The notes below the pieces were generated by a model, which saw nothing but the letters and a program-made list of their open reading frames with translations, was not told the DNA's origin and did not search any database. Shown here piece after piece: positions 18,039 to 26,694 of a stretch of 64,000 bases of DNA. This stretch comes from Gemmatimonadetes bacterium T265 (GTDB lineage Bacteria > Gemmatimonadota > Gemmatimonadetes > Gemmatimonadales > Gemmatimonadaceae), in assembly GCA_019973575.1 (NCBI GenBank), contig BPUI01000002.1, forward strand, positions 1,054,001 through 1,118,000, read 5' to 3'. The position numbers were made by a program, and so were the translations under genes. Positions within the stretch are counted from its first letter, which is position 1, and each line of letters starts with the position of its first letter.

Positions 18039-19955
18039 ATGTCGCGCCTTCGGAATCGCCATTTGATGACGGCGGACGCGCTGCTGCTCGGTGTAGCAGC
18101 GGCGCTCGCCTTCGTGGTTCGGTTCGAAACGTGGACGCTGCCGAGGGGTGTCGGGTTGGCGTTGGTCGTGTACTACGGGCTCGCGCTCCCGCTGCGGCTG
18201 CTCGCCTGCGTGCGGCTCGGCTTGTACGCGCGGATGTGGCGATACGCCGGGACCGCGGACCTGGACTCGCTGCTCGCGGCCGCGACCGCATCCGTCACGC
18301 TCGGGTTGTTCGTCGGCGTCCTGACCCCGTTCCTGCCGGGACTCGGGCTGCCGCGCATCCCCTACAGCGTGCTCGCCCTCGACGGGCTGTTGAGCGCGCT
18401 CGCGCTGGCGCTTCCACGTCTCGCGCTCCGGCTGGTGTACGGTCGCGAACGGCGCGGACGCGCGAACACCCGCCGCGCGCTCGTCGTCGGCGCGGGCTCG
18501 GCGGGCTCGTTCATCGCGCGCGAGATGCGCCGCCACGCGGAGCTCCGGCTCACGCCGGTCGCGTTCGTCGACGACGACCCGTACAAACGGAATCGCACGC
18601 TGCAGGGCGTCCCGGTCGTCGGCGCCGTTGCCGAGATCCCCGGGATCGTCCGGGCGCTCGGCATCGACGAGATCGTCATCGCGATGCCGTCGGTATCGGG
18701 CGCCGTCCTGCGGCGCGTGATGCAGGGCGCGCAGGAGGTCGGCGTTGCGACGCGCACGGTCCCGGGCCTCTTCGAGCTGATTTCCGGCGCGAAATCCGTG
18801 AGTGCGCTGCGCAAGGTCGAGATCGAGGACCTCCTGCGGCGCGCGCCGGTCCAGATCGATCTGGACCGGGTCCGCAGTCTTGCGGACGATAAGGCGGTAC
18901 TCGTGACCGGCGCCGGCGGATCGATCGGGTCGGAACTCTGCCGCCAGATCGCGCGCCTCGGGCCGAGCCGGATCGTGGCGGTCGGGCGCGGCGAGAACTC
19001 CGTGTTCGAACTGCTCCAGGAGCTCGCGCGCGCGTTCCCCGCAATCCCGGTGCAGCCGGTCATCGCCGACGTGCGCGACCACGCGCGCCTCGAGGCCGCG
19101 TTCGCGACGTTCCGGCCCGCGACCGTGTTTCACGCCGCGGCGCACAAGCACGTCCCGCTGATGGAGCAGAACGTCGCGGAGGCGGTGCTGAACAACGTGC
19201 TCGGCACGCAGGTCGTCGCGGAACTCGCCGCGCGGCACGGCGCCGAGCGCTTCGTGCTCATCTCGAGCGACAAGGCCGTCCGGCCATCGAGCGTGATGGG
19301 CGCGACCAAGCGACTCGCCGAGGGCGTCGTGCAGGAGGTCGGGCGCGCCGCGTCGTGCCGCTTCGTCTCGGTCCGCTTCGGCAACGTGCTCGGCAGCCGC
19401 GGGAGCGTGATCCCGACGTTCATGCGGCAGATCGCGGCCGGCGGGCCGGTGACGATCACGCACCCCGAGATGACGCGCTACTTCATGACGATCCCCGAGG
19501 CCGTGCAACTCGTGCTGCAGGCGGGCGTGATGGGCGCGGGGGGCGAGGTATTCGCGCTCGACATGGGGGAGCCGGTGCGCGTGCTGGACCTCGCGCGCGA
19601 CCTCGTCCGCCTCTCGGGGCTCGCCGAGCACGAGATCGAGATCGCGTACACGGGAATGCGGCCGGGCGAGAAGCTGTACGAGGAGCTGTTCTTCGACGAC
19701 GAGAACGCGCTCCCGACCGAGCATCCGAAAGTGCTGCGGGCGCGGAACGCGGAGTTCGACGCCGCGGCGCGTCGTGCGGTGCCGGGGCTCATCGCGCTCG
19801 CCGCGCGCAACGCCTCGGCCGACGAGATCCGGCACGTGATCAAGCGGCTCGTGCCCGAGTACACCGGGGTCGCCGACCCCGCGCCGGCGTCGGCCCCCGC
19901 CCCGGTCGCGGCGCCGACGAACGCGCGCGACCTCGACGTGCTCGCGACGCGTTAG
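18039..19955 (+). CDS. PglF/CapD/WbpM-like membrane NDP-sugar 4,6-dehydratase
   Basis: 638-aa membrane enzyme. Four hydrophobic segments occupy residues about 10-125, then a first Rossmann-like domain (RRALVVGAGSAGSFIAREM, about 148) and the catalytic SDR domain with AVLVTGAGGSIGSELCRQI near 288. It has SSDKAVRPSSVMGATKR near 410, where Lys of the SxxK/MGATKR region replaces the usual Tyr-Lys pair as in WbpM/PglF. It would convert UDP-GlcNAc to the 4-keto-6-deoxy sugar at the inner membrane. ATG 18039 is preferred over TTG 18036. The 181-bp divergent gap (17858-18038) must hold promoters for both directions; none is convincing. The stop TAG lies in a GTTAGGC motif. Confidence 0.9.
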   Translation: MSRLRNRHLMTADALLLGVAAALAFVVRFETWTLPRGVGLALVVYYGLALPLRLLACVRLGLYARMWRYAGTADLDSLLAAATASVTLGLFVGVLTPFLPGLGLPRIPYSVLALDGLLSALALALPRLALRLVYGRERRGRANTRRALVVGAGSAGSFIAREMRRHAELRLTPVAFVDDDPYKRNRTLQGVPVVGAVAEIPGIVRALGIDEIVIAMPSVSGAVLRRVMQGAQEVGVATRTVPGLFELISGAKSVSALRKVEIEDLLRRAPVQIDLDRVRSLADDKAVLVTGAGGSIGSELCRQIARLGPSRIVAVGRGENSVFELLQELARAFPAIPVQPVIADVRDHARLEAAFATFRPATVFHAAAHKHVPLMEQNVAEAVLNNVLGTQVVAELAARHGAERFVLISSDKAVRPSSVMGATKRLAEGVVQEVGRAASCRFVSVRFGNVLGSRGSVIPTFMRQIAAGGPVTITHPEMTRYFMTIPEAVQLVLQAGVMGAGGEVFALDMGEPVRVLDLARDLVRLSGLAEHEIEIAYTGMRPGEKLYEELFFDDENALPTEHPKVLRARNAEFDAAARRAVPGLIALAARNASADEIRHVIKRLVPEYTGVADPAPASAPAPVAAPTNARDLDVLATR

Positions 19956-19991
19956 GCACGTGCCGCGCCCGTCCCCCGACGTCGTGGCTCG

Positions 19992-21182
19992 ATGATCGAA
20001 TGGCGGGGGCGCCCGCCGCGGCGCGTCGCCGTGGTGCACGAGTGGCTCGTGAACTACGCGGGGTCGGAGCGGGTGCTGGAACAGCTGCTTCTGCTGTTGC
20101 CGGACGCGGACCTGTACGCGGTCGTCGACTTCGTGCCGCCGGACGAGCGCGGGTTCCTCGGAGGGCGGCGCGCCCGGACGACGTTCGTGCAGCGCCTGCC
20201 GTTCGCGCGCACGCGGTACCGCGCGTACCTGCCGCTGATGCCGCTCGCGATCGAGCAGTTGGACCTGTCGGGCTACGACCTCGTGGTATCGAGCAGCCAC
20301 GCCGTCGCGAAGGGCGTGCTGACCGACCCCGACGCGCTGCACGTGTCGTACTGCCATTCCCCCCTGCGGTACGCGTGGGACCTCCAGCACGCGTACCTCC
20401 GCGAGACCGGTCTCGGCTGGGGGCCGACGGGGCTGCTGGTGCGGCGGCAGCTGCACCGGCTGCGCGTGTGGGACGCGCGCGCCGCGTTAGGCGTCGACCG
20501 GTTCGTGGCGAACTCGCGGTTCGTCGCGCGCCGGATCGCGAAGGCGTACCGCCGTGCGGCGGACGTCGTATACCCGCCGGTCGACACGGACGCGTTCACC
20601 CCCGGCCCGCCCGAACGGCCCGCGCCGGACGGCGGGCCGCCGTACTACGTGGCGGCGTCGCGCTTCGCCCCGTACAAGCGCATGCCGATGATCGTCGAGG
20701 CGTTCCGGGCCCTGCCCGACCGGCGGCTCGTCGTGATCGGCGACGGGCCGGAGTGGCGCGCGGCCGCGCGGGCCGCCGGGCGCAACGTCACGCTGCTCGG
20801 TCGGCTACCGTCGGGGGAGCTGCGCGCGTGGCTACGCGGCGCGCGCGCGTACCTGTTTGCCGCGATCGAGGACTTCGGGATCGCCCCGATCGAAGCGCAG
20901 GCGTGCGGCACGCCGGTCGTCGCGTACGCCGGCGGCGCCCTCCGCGAAACCCTCCCTGGGCTGGACGCGGACGCGCCCTGCGGCGTGCTGTACGAAGAGC
21001 AGACGCCCGGTGCGCTCGCCGCCGCGGTGCGCGAGTTCGAGGCGCATGCCGGCCGGATCAACGCGCGCGCGTGCCGGGCTAACGCCGAGCGTTACTCGGT
21101 TGCCGCGTTCCGCGCCGGGATGAGTCTCGCGCTCGCGGGCGCGTACGCGGAACACGTCGGCGGCCTGCGGACCGCGCGCTGA
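19992..21182 (+). CDS. Family 4 glycosyltransferase (WbaZ-like)
   Basis: 396-aa GT-B glycosyltransferase. VAVVHEWLVNYAGSERVLEQ near residue 12 and VSYCHSPLRYAWDL near 120 are typical of the WbaZ-like mannosyltransferase branch. The donor half has YYVAASRFAPYKRMPMIVEA near 220, LVVIGDGPEWRAA near 245 and AAIEDFGIAPIEAQACGTPV near 300 with the acidic pair. The ATG at 19992 follows the dehydratase stop by 36 bp, so the two may be co-transcribed. Mannose is a reasonable but unproven donor. Confidence 0.86.
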   Translation: MIEWRGRPPRRVAVVHEWLVNYAGSERVLEQLLLLLPDADLYAVVDFVPPDERGFLGGRRARTTFVQRLPFARTRYRAYLPLMPLAIEQLDLSGYDLVVSSSHAVAKGVLTDPDALHVSYCHSPLRYAWDLQHAYLRETGLGWGPTGLLVRRQLHRLRVWDARAALGVDRFVANSRFVARRIAKAYRRAADVVYPPVDTDAFTPGPPERPAPDGGPPYYVAASRFAPYKRMPMIVEAFRALPDRRLVVIGDGPEWRAAARAAGRNVTLLGRLPSGELRAWLRGARAYLFAAIEDFGIAPIEAQACGTPVVAYAGGALRETLPGLDADAPCGVLYEEQTPGALAAAVREFEAHAGRINARACRANAERYSVAAFRAGMSLALAGAYAEHVGGLRTAR

Positions 21183-21192
21183 ACGTTCGGCC

Positions 21193-22155
21193 TCACCCGG
21201 CGCCGTGTCGCGCGAGCACCGCGCCGACGGTGCGAAGGAGGATGCCGAGGTCGCGAGCGAGGCTCCAGCGCCGCACGTAGTCCAGCTCCATCGCCGCGCG
21301 CTGGGGGTACCCGACCCGACTGCGGCCGCCCACGGCCCACGCGCCCGTCAGTCCCGGACGCACCGACAGCAATACGTCGCGGTCCTCGCCCGGGTAGTGC
21401 GCCAACTCGCGCACGACGAGTGGCCGCGGCCCGACGAGTGACATCTCGCCGCGGAGCACGTTCCAGAGCTGCGGGAGCTCGTCGCAGCTCGTCAGGCGCA
21501 ACACGCGGCCGATGCGGGTCACGCGGTGGTCGGCGTCGCACGGGATCTTGAACCCGTTGCGTTCATACGTCGCGCGGAGGTCGGGGTCGGTGCGCAGGAG
21601 CGACTCCGCGTCGTGGCGCATCGTGCGCAGCTTATAGCACCGGAACACGCGGCCACCCCGTCCGACGCGCGCCTGCGCAAAGAGGGCCGGCCCGGGCGAG
21701 CCGATGCGCACGAGCAGCGCGAGTGCCGCGAGCAGCGGGGCGGCGATGACGAGTCCGAGCGCGGCCCCGACGACGTCGAGCGCGCGCTTGCATGCCTGCG
21801 CGACGAGTCGCGACGGACTCTCGTCGCCGACCTCGGGCGTGTCCGGGACGAGGTAGACGGGCGCCGCGGGCGCGGTCAGCCCGGTGAACTCTCCGAGGTG
21901 CGCGTGCGCAATCTCCACGTGTCCCACGGCATCCTTGAAGCGGCGGATGCGATCGACGTGGCGGTCGGCCGGCGGCGCGTGGGGCGCGACCACGTCCGCC
22001 GCGCTGTCGATCGCGAGTGCGAGCGGGCCGACGACGCCCGCAGGTCCGACTTCCGCGGCCGTGGCGGCGGCCGGTGCGGACGACACCCCCAACGTGCCAT
22101 GCGATCGGGCAACACGTGAGAAAGCAGCTCGGACCGGCTGGTACTTCCGTCGCAT
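21193..22155 (-). CDS. Second initiating sugar transferase (WbaP/ExoY-like catalytic domain)
   Basis: About 320 aa if started at ATG 22155. The C-terminal 200 residues form a complete phosphoglycosyl transferase: [19 protein letters not shown] (membrane helix, near 125), [19 protein letters not shown] near 170, [19 protein letters not shown] near 230 with the catalytic Asp-Glu, and [17 protein letters not shown] near 275. The N-terminal 115 residues lack the four membrane helices of full-length WbaP and match nothing I recognise. The start is uncertain because no ribosome-binding site is visible. Having two initiating enzymes suggests two glycans, or alternative priming sugars. Confidence 0.83.
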   Translation of the reverse strand: MRRKYQPVRAAFSRVARSHGTLGVSSAPAAATAAEVGPAGVVGPLALAIDSAADVVAPHAPPADRHVDRIRRFKDAVGHVEIAHAHLGEFTGLTAPAAPVYLVPDTPEVGDESPSRLVAQACKRALDVVGAALGLVIAAPLLAALALLVRIGSPGPALFAQARVGRGGRVFRCYKLRTMRHDAESLLRTDPDLRATYERNGFKIPCDADHRVTRIGRVLRLTSCDELPQLWNVLRGEMSLVGPRPLVVRELAHYPGEDRDVLLSVRPGLTGAWAVGGRSRVGYPQRAAMELDYVRRWSLARDLGILLRTVGAVLARHGAG

Positions 22156-22523
22156 GCAATCGGGGTGAAATGATCGTCGGGCCCCGTCCGAGCACGGGGC
22201 GGGCGGCGCTGCTCGATCCGCGGCCGGCCGGAACGACGCGGTCTGGTCGGAGCTGTCCGGGCGCGCACGGGAACCTAATGGGGCGCGTGGGGCGCGGGTA
22301 GCGAAACAGCGGCGCACGGGGATGACACTTAGCGCCGCGCATTCCCCGCCTGTGGGGCGTCCTTCTCCACGGCGGGCGGCCCGACTCGCGCCAAGCACCG
22401 CCGCCGCGCACGGGCACGCGTGCCGGACGGCCGCGGAGGCGCGCCGGCGCCACGTCGCGTTGCACGACGGTCGCGTCGTGTGGCGGCGCGGGAACGACGT
22501 CGCGCGGGCCCACGGTCGAATCG
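22156..22523. other. 368-bp gap without a gene
   Basis: Lies between two minus-strand genes, the GT9 gene (stop at 22,524) and the sugar transferase (ATG at 22,155). It holds a perfect 7-bp hairpin at 22,181-22,200 and a GTTAGGC motif at its right end that contains the GT9 stop. No convincing promoter or small gene is seen. Some of it may be the true 5' part of the sugar transferase if its start is further upstream. Confidence 0.5.
22181..22200 (-). terminator. Hairpin upstream of the sugar transferase
   Basis: GCCCCGT and ACGGGGC form a perfect 7-bp stem around a 6-nt loop. It lies 3' of the GT9 gene and 25 bp 5' of the sugar transferase start, so it could stop transcripts or act in the leader of the next gene. 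There is no T-tract on either strand, so a role is uncertain. Confidence 0.3.
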
Positions 22524-23636
22524 TTAGGCGCTCCGCCGGGCGCGGCCCGCCGCGGCGAGCGCCGCGTCGACGCTTGCGCGCATCGCGGCGACGTGCACGC
22601 GCTCGATGCAGCACGGGTTCACGCACGGTCGGTGCGCGCCCGCCGCGTCCTCGTAGCACGGGACGTCGCGGGCGGGCGACCAGACCACGTGCATGCTCGG
22701 TACGAGCGGCGCGATCGCGCGAGGGTCCGTCGGACCGAACGCGATCACCGCCGGCGTCCGCGTGGTCGCGGCGACGTGCATGAGGCCGGAATCGTTGCCG
22801 ACGAAGACGTCGAGCTCGGCGATCGCGGCGCGCGCGCCGGGGACGTCGGTCCGGCCGCCGAGGTCGAGGACGTCCGGGCCGCGCAGGGCGGCGCGGACCT
22901 CGTCGAGCTCGGCGCGGTCCCCCGGGCCGCCGAGCAGGACGAACGCGGCGTTCGGGTACGCGACCGAGATGTCGCGCGCGAGCTGCGCGAAGCGGGCGGC
23001 GGGCCAACGTTTCGTCGCGAGGTCCTGCTTCACGTTGCGCGCGCCGCCCGGCGCGAGGCCGACTAACGGCCACGCGCGCGCGCGGACGTCCGGCGGGACC
23101 AGCGATTCTCGTTCGGGCCATGCGGCGGGAACGGCGCGCCGCGGGTCAGCGCCGAGCGCCGCAACCACGGCGGAGTACCGGTCCTCGTGATGACACGACG
23201 GGTCGATCGCGATCGCGCGGGTGAGGAGCAGCCGACCCGCGCCCCGGGCAAGGCCGACGCGCCACCGCGCGCCCGACGCGGCGGCGAGCGCCGCGTACAC
23301 CGGCGAGCCCTTGAATACGGCCACGGCGTCGGGGCGGTAGCGTCGTACTCCAACCACCAGCGACGCCGCGAGCCGGAGTCGCGACGCGACCGTCCCGCCA
23401 TACGCGATCGAGGCGTCGAAGCCGGTCACGGCATCGAAGATCTGCGTGCCCCGGGCGAACGCGACGAGCGCGTCGTCGGTGAGTAGCGCGAGGCGCGAAT
23501 CAGGGTAAGCCGCGCGCACGGCTCCGAACGCCCGGAACGCCTGCACGAGATCGCCGAGCGCGCCCGGGTGCACGAGGAGCAGCCGGCGGGGAACGCGCGT
23601 CGGTCGCGTTCCTTTTGACGGCGAGTGTGTCGGCAT
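22524..23636 (-). CDS. Family 9 glycosyltransferase (heptosyltransferase-like)
   Basis: 370-aa GT-B enzyme of the ADP-heptose:LPS heptosyltransferase family. The N-terminus has LLLVHPGALGDLVQAFRAF, the characteristic G-x-GD acceptor loop. The C-terminal half has VGLAPGGARNVKQDLATKRW near residue 190, FVLLGGPGDRAELDEV near 225, and FVGNDSGLMHVAA near 272, the D-S/T-G-x-x-H motif of the family. A Cys-rich stretch (CYEDAAGAHRPCVNPCCIE) near 325 resembles the cluster of Cys in other GT9 proteins. ATG 23636 is preferred over GTG 23642 because TATGTT sits 6 nt upstream of it. A heptose kinase gene lies 15 kb to the right. Confidence 0.87.
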   Translation of the reverse strand: MPTHSPSKGTRPTRVPRRLLLVHPGALGDLVQAFRAFGAVRAAYPDSRLALLTDDALVAFARGTQIFDAVTGFDASIAYGGTVASRLRLAASLVVGVRRYRPDAVAVFKGSPVYAALAAASGARWRVGLARGAGRLLLTRAIAIDPSCHHEDRYSAVVAALGADPRRAVPAAWPERESLVPPDVRARAWPLVGLAPGGARNVKQDLATKRWPAARFAQLARDISVAYPNAAFVLLGGPGDRAELDEVRAALRGPDVLDLGGRTDVPGARAAIAELDVFVGNDSGLMHVAATTRTPAVIAFGPTDPRAIAPLVPSMHVVWSPARDVPCYEDAAGAHRPCVNPCCIERVHVAAMRASVDAALAAAGRARRSA

Positions 23637-23642
23637 CAACAC

Positions 23643-23648
23643 AACATA
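23643..23648 (-). promoter_or_regulatory. Minus-10-like TATGTT, candidate leaderless promoter for the GT9 gene
   Basis: On the minus strand TATGTT (TANNNT) ends 6 nt before the ATG at 23,636. No clear -35 box is present 16-18 bp upstream. The divergent Wza-like gene begins about 150 bp away. Confidence 0.4.
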
Positions 23649-23786
23649 CGATCTCGAGTCCGCGCCGGGCGCCGCGGTCGCCCGAGAGCGCGGAAGGCGT
23701 TACCGTTCATAGTCTTCGGCCGACGGCCCACGTGGGCCGAGGCCGGCGTGCGTTGCGCGCCGGTCCATTTGCCGCACCAACATTCC

Positions 23787-24476
23787 GTGATCTTACGCAG
23801 ACCGCTCTCGCGCCACCGGGCCGTCACTCGGTTCGTTTCTGTCGTCCTCGCAATGGTGAGTGCGGCGGGTTGTGCGTCCGGTCACAACGAGGCGTCGCTC
23901 GCCGCGTCCATGGACGCGTCGGCCGCGCAAGCCGCCGAGCGCGCCTCCGCCGTCGACGTCGCGGTCGGTGACCGCGTGCGCGTGAAGGTCTGGCGCGAGG
24001 CGCAGTACAGCGACGAGTACAACGTGGACGCGGCCGGCGAGATCGTGCTCCCACGCCTGGGCCCCGTCAACGTTACAGGGCTGACGATCGGTGCGCTCCA
24101 GGACACACTCCGAGCCCGCTACGCCGTGTACCTGCGCGATCCCGCCGTGACCGTGACCGTGTTGCGCCGAGTCGGCTTGCAGGGCGAAGTCCGCGCGCCC
24201 GGCCTCTACTACGTCGATCCCACGGTGACGATGCGCGACGTCATCGCGCAGGGTGGCGGGCTGACCGAGGCCGCGAACCCGGGCGAGGTCGAGGTGATTC
24301 GCAACGGGCGCCATCTGCCCGTCACGGCGGGCGCGGACCGCGCACCGCTCGCGGACCTTCGATCGGGCGACGCGATCATCGTCGGGCGGCGGAGCTGGCT
24401 GTCCCGCAACGCGCTCGCCGCGGCGAGCACCCTCGGCGTCGTCGTGTCCGTCGCCGTCCAGGTCTTCCGTCGCTGA
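23787..24476 (+). CDS. Wza-like polysaccharide export lipoprotein
   Basis: About 229 aa from GTG 23787. A basic n-region and hydrophobic stretch (FVSVVLAMVSAAGCAS) end in a lipobox with Cys near residue 29, so it should be a lipoprotein. Residues about 50-130 form the polysaccharide export (poly_export) domain: VAVGDRVRVKVWREAQY, then GEIVLPRLGPVNVTGLT. A single SLBB domain follows (LQGEVRAPGLYYVDPTVT near 140). The C-terminus ends with a hydrophobic helix (LAAASTLGVVVSVAVQVF), comparable to the outer-membrane helix of Wza, although shorter proteins of this type may stay periplasmic. It lies 10 bp before the Wzz-like gene, its usual partner. The start is uncertain. Confidence 0.83.
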   Translation: MILRRPLSRHRAVTRFVSVVLAMVSAAGCASGHNEASLAASMDASAAQAAERASAVDVAVGDRVRVKVWREAQYSDEYNVDAAGEIVLPRLGPVNVTGLTIGALQDTLRARYAVYLRDPAVTVTVLRRVGLQGEVRAPGLYYVDPTVTMRDVIAQGGGLTEAANPGEVEVIRNGRHLPVTAGADRAPLADLRSGDAIIVGRRSWLSRNALAAASTLGVVVSVAVQVFRR

Positions 24477-24486
24477 GGCCCGAGCT

Positions 24487-26694
24487 GTGGAGTTCGTGAA
24501 TAGCCCGAATGGCAATGGAGCGCACCGCGCGAGTGGCGGCGCGGCACTGAACGGTGCCGAGATGAGGCCGCAAGACGGCGCGTCCGGCGTCGGGAGCGAC
24601 GGCGCGTCGTCAGGCGTCGGACCCGGTGTGCGGCGCGAGCTCCCCGCTGCGCTCTGGCCGGTTCCGGCCGCCCGCCCCGTCCCGGCCACGGCCGCCGACG
24701 AGTCGGTCGATGTCGGCGCGCTTGCGCGAACGATCGGTCGCGGGTGGCGAACGCTCCTGACCGGAGGGCTGCTCGGCGTACTCGTCGGGCTCGCGCTCGT
24801 CCTGTTCGTGCCGGCCTGGTACCGTGGGACGGCGTCGGTCCTTGTGCGGAACGCCAACGATCCGGCCGGCTCGCTCCTCTCGCGCTTCGGGATCGCGGGC
24901 GACATCGCCGGCTCGGCCGCGGGCGGCGCGCTCGGTGGCGTACTGAAATCGTCGCTCGAAACGGAAGTCCAGCTCCTCCAAAGCCGCGAGATCGCGGGCA
25001 AGGTCGTCGACTCGCTCGCGCTGCAAGCGCGCGTGCTCTCGCCGCGTGGCCTGCCCGCCGTCGCGCTGTTCGCGCCCGGCCGCGTCGGGGAATCGTTCCG
25101 GCGGCGTACAGTCACATTCACGCGTGACGCGGACGGTTCCTACCAGACGACCGACGCCGGCCCTGTCCCCCGGCTCGTGCCGGGGCGCCCCGGGGTCGTG
25201 CCTGGCGTCGGCGCGGTGACGCTCGGGGCGGGGCCGCTGCCGCCCACGTTCCGGGTGCAGTTCGAAGACCGCGAGGACGCGATCACACGCGCAGTCGATC
25301 ACCTCACGATCGAGAAGCTCGGCGGCGACGTCGTGAAGGTGCGCTACAGCGGCCCCGATTCGCTGACCGCGGCGGCGGTCCCCAACGCGGCCGTCGCCGT
25401 CTACCTCGGGCTGCGCCGCACCGTTGACCGCGGCGTCAACGAGCGCCGGTACGAGTTCATGGCGGCGCAGGCGGACACGGCGGCGCGCCAGTTGGCGGTC
25501 GCGGAGGACGCGCTCGCGCGCGATCAGACGGCCACCGGGGTGATCGACCCCGAGTTGGTCGGCAAGAGCGAGCTCGAAGCCGCGCAGCAGGTCCGGACGC
25601 AGACCCTGCCACTCGAGTCGGAGCGGCAGGCCGCGCACGCGCTGGTCGACTCGGTCGAGCGCGGCCGTGTGGGCCCGCGGCAGCTCGCCGCGTTCCCGAG
25701 CTTCTTGCGCGCGCCGGCGATCAACTCGATCCTGAGTCAGCTTACCCAGCTCGAGACGGAGCGGACGCGCCTGCTCGGTACCCGCACCGAACGCGACCCG
25801 GACGTGGTCGTGCTCACGCAGAGCATCGCGGACCTCGAGCGCGGGCTGCTTCCGCTGGCGCGCACGTACGCCACATCGCTCGACCGTCAGGTCGACGAAC
25901 TGACCTCGGAGCAGCGATCGGTTCAGGCGCGGCTCACCGCGCTTCCGGGACAGGCGGAGACGGCGCTCCGTCGCCAGCGCGACGTGAAGCGACTGTCGCA
26001 GGTCGTGCTCGGCTTGCAAGCGCAGATGATCGACGCGCGACTCTCTGCGCTGAGTGAGGGCGGCCAGGTGCGCCAAGTCGACGTGGCGGTCGCGCCGAAG
26101 CGGCCACTCTTCCCGCGGGCGGTGTGGACGCTGCCGGGAGGATGCGCGCTCGGCGTGCTGGCCGCTATCGCGTGGGTGCTCGCGCGCGGCGCGTGGTCGT
26201 CGCGCGTGCGCTCCGCGAACGACGCCGAGCGCGCGACGGGGCTGCCCGCGGTCGTCTTGCGGCCCGGCACGCCGCTATGGCTGCCGTCCTTCGACGACGG
26301 CACCGTGGTCGTTGTCGGCGCCGACGGCAGCGCCGGGACACACGCGGTTGCCGACGCGCTCGCCGCGCAGGCGCGCGCGCGCGGCCGGACGGCGGTCGTC
26401 CTCGGTGCGCCCGACGGACGCGGCGGCGACGAGTCCGACGCCGTCGCGTTGCGCGAGGCGGTCCGGCGGGCCGACGCGCAACACGACGCGGTGTATGTCG
26501 CCGCGCCGCCGCTCGACGACACGCGGACCGCCGCGGTACTCGAGCCGGGCCGCGCGGTCGCCGTCGTCGCGGCCGAGGGCGTCACCGGCCGCGACGCGCT
26601 CGCGTCGGTCACCGAGACGCTCGGCCGGCTCGGCGTGCCGGTGTTAGGCATCGTCGTGACGTCGCGGGCCGCCGCGGCGCGCAGCCGCGGGTGA
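24487..26694 (+). CDS. Wzz-type polysaccharide co-polymerase with degenerate tyrosine-kinase domain
   Basis: 735-aa inner-membrane protein. A disordered N-terminus (1-75) precedes a first membrane helix (LLTGGLLGVLVGLALVLFV, about 92-110), a periplasmic Wzz/GNVR region rich in helix (about 115-540), and a second membrane helix near 555. The cytoplasmic end (about 570-735) has the fold of a BY-kinase but without working motifs: the Walker A site reads VVVVGADGSAGTHAVADAL with no Lys, the Walker A' site reads VVLGAPDG, and Walker B reads VYVAAPP. There is no Tyr-rich tail. It would set chain length with the Wza-like protein but not by autokinase activity. It overlaps the next gene as GTGA. Confidence 0.82.
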   Translation: MEFVNSPNGNGAHRASGGAALNGAEMRPQDGASGVGSDGASSGVGPGVRRELPAALWPVPAARPVPATAADESVDVGALARTIGRGWRTLLTGGLLGVLVGLALVLFVPAWYRGTASVLVRNANDPAGSLLSRFGIAGDIAGSAAGGALGGVLKSSLETEVQLLQSREIAGKVVDSLALQARVLSPRGLPAVALFAPGRVGESFRRRTVTFTRDADGSYQTTDAGPVPRLVPGRPGVVPGVGAVTLGAGPLPPTFRVQFEDREDAITRAVDHLTIEKLGGDVVKVRYSGPDSLTAAAVPNAAVAVYLGLRRTVDRGVNERRYEFMAAQADTAARQLAVAEDALARDQTATGVIDPELVGKSELEAAQQVRTQTLPLESERQAAHALVDSVERGRVGPRQLAAFPSFLRAPAINSILSQLTQLETERTRLLGTRTERDPDVVVLTQSIADLERGLLPLARTYATSLDRQVDELTSEQRSVQARLTALPGQAETALRRQRDVKRLSQVVLGLQAQMIDARLSALSEGGQVRQVDVAVAPKRPLFPRAVWTLPGGCALGVLAAIAWVLARGAWSSRVRSANDAERATGLPAVVLRPGTPLWLPSFDDGTVVVVGADGSAGTHAVADALAAQARARGRTAVVLGAPDGRGGDESDAVALREAVRRADAQHDAVYVAAPPLDDTRTAAVLEPGRAVAVVAAEGVTGRDALASVTETLGRLGVPVLGIVVTSRAAAARSRG

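Noticed and set aside
22156-23121. In-frame extension of the sugar transferase on the minus strand across the GT9 gene
   Set aside because: The part over the GT9 gene is an out-of-frame shadow. Only a modest extension into the gap could be real, and I saw no start signal for one.
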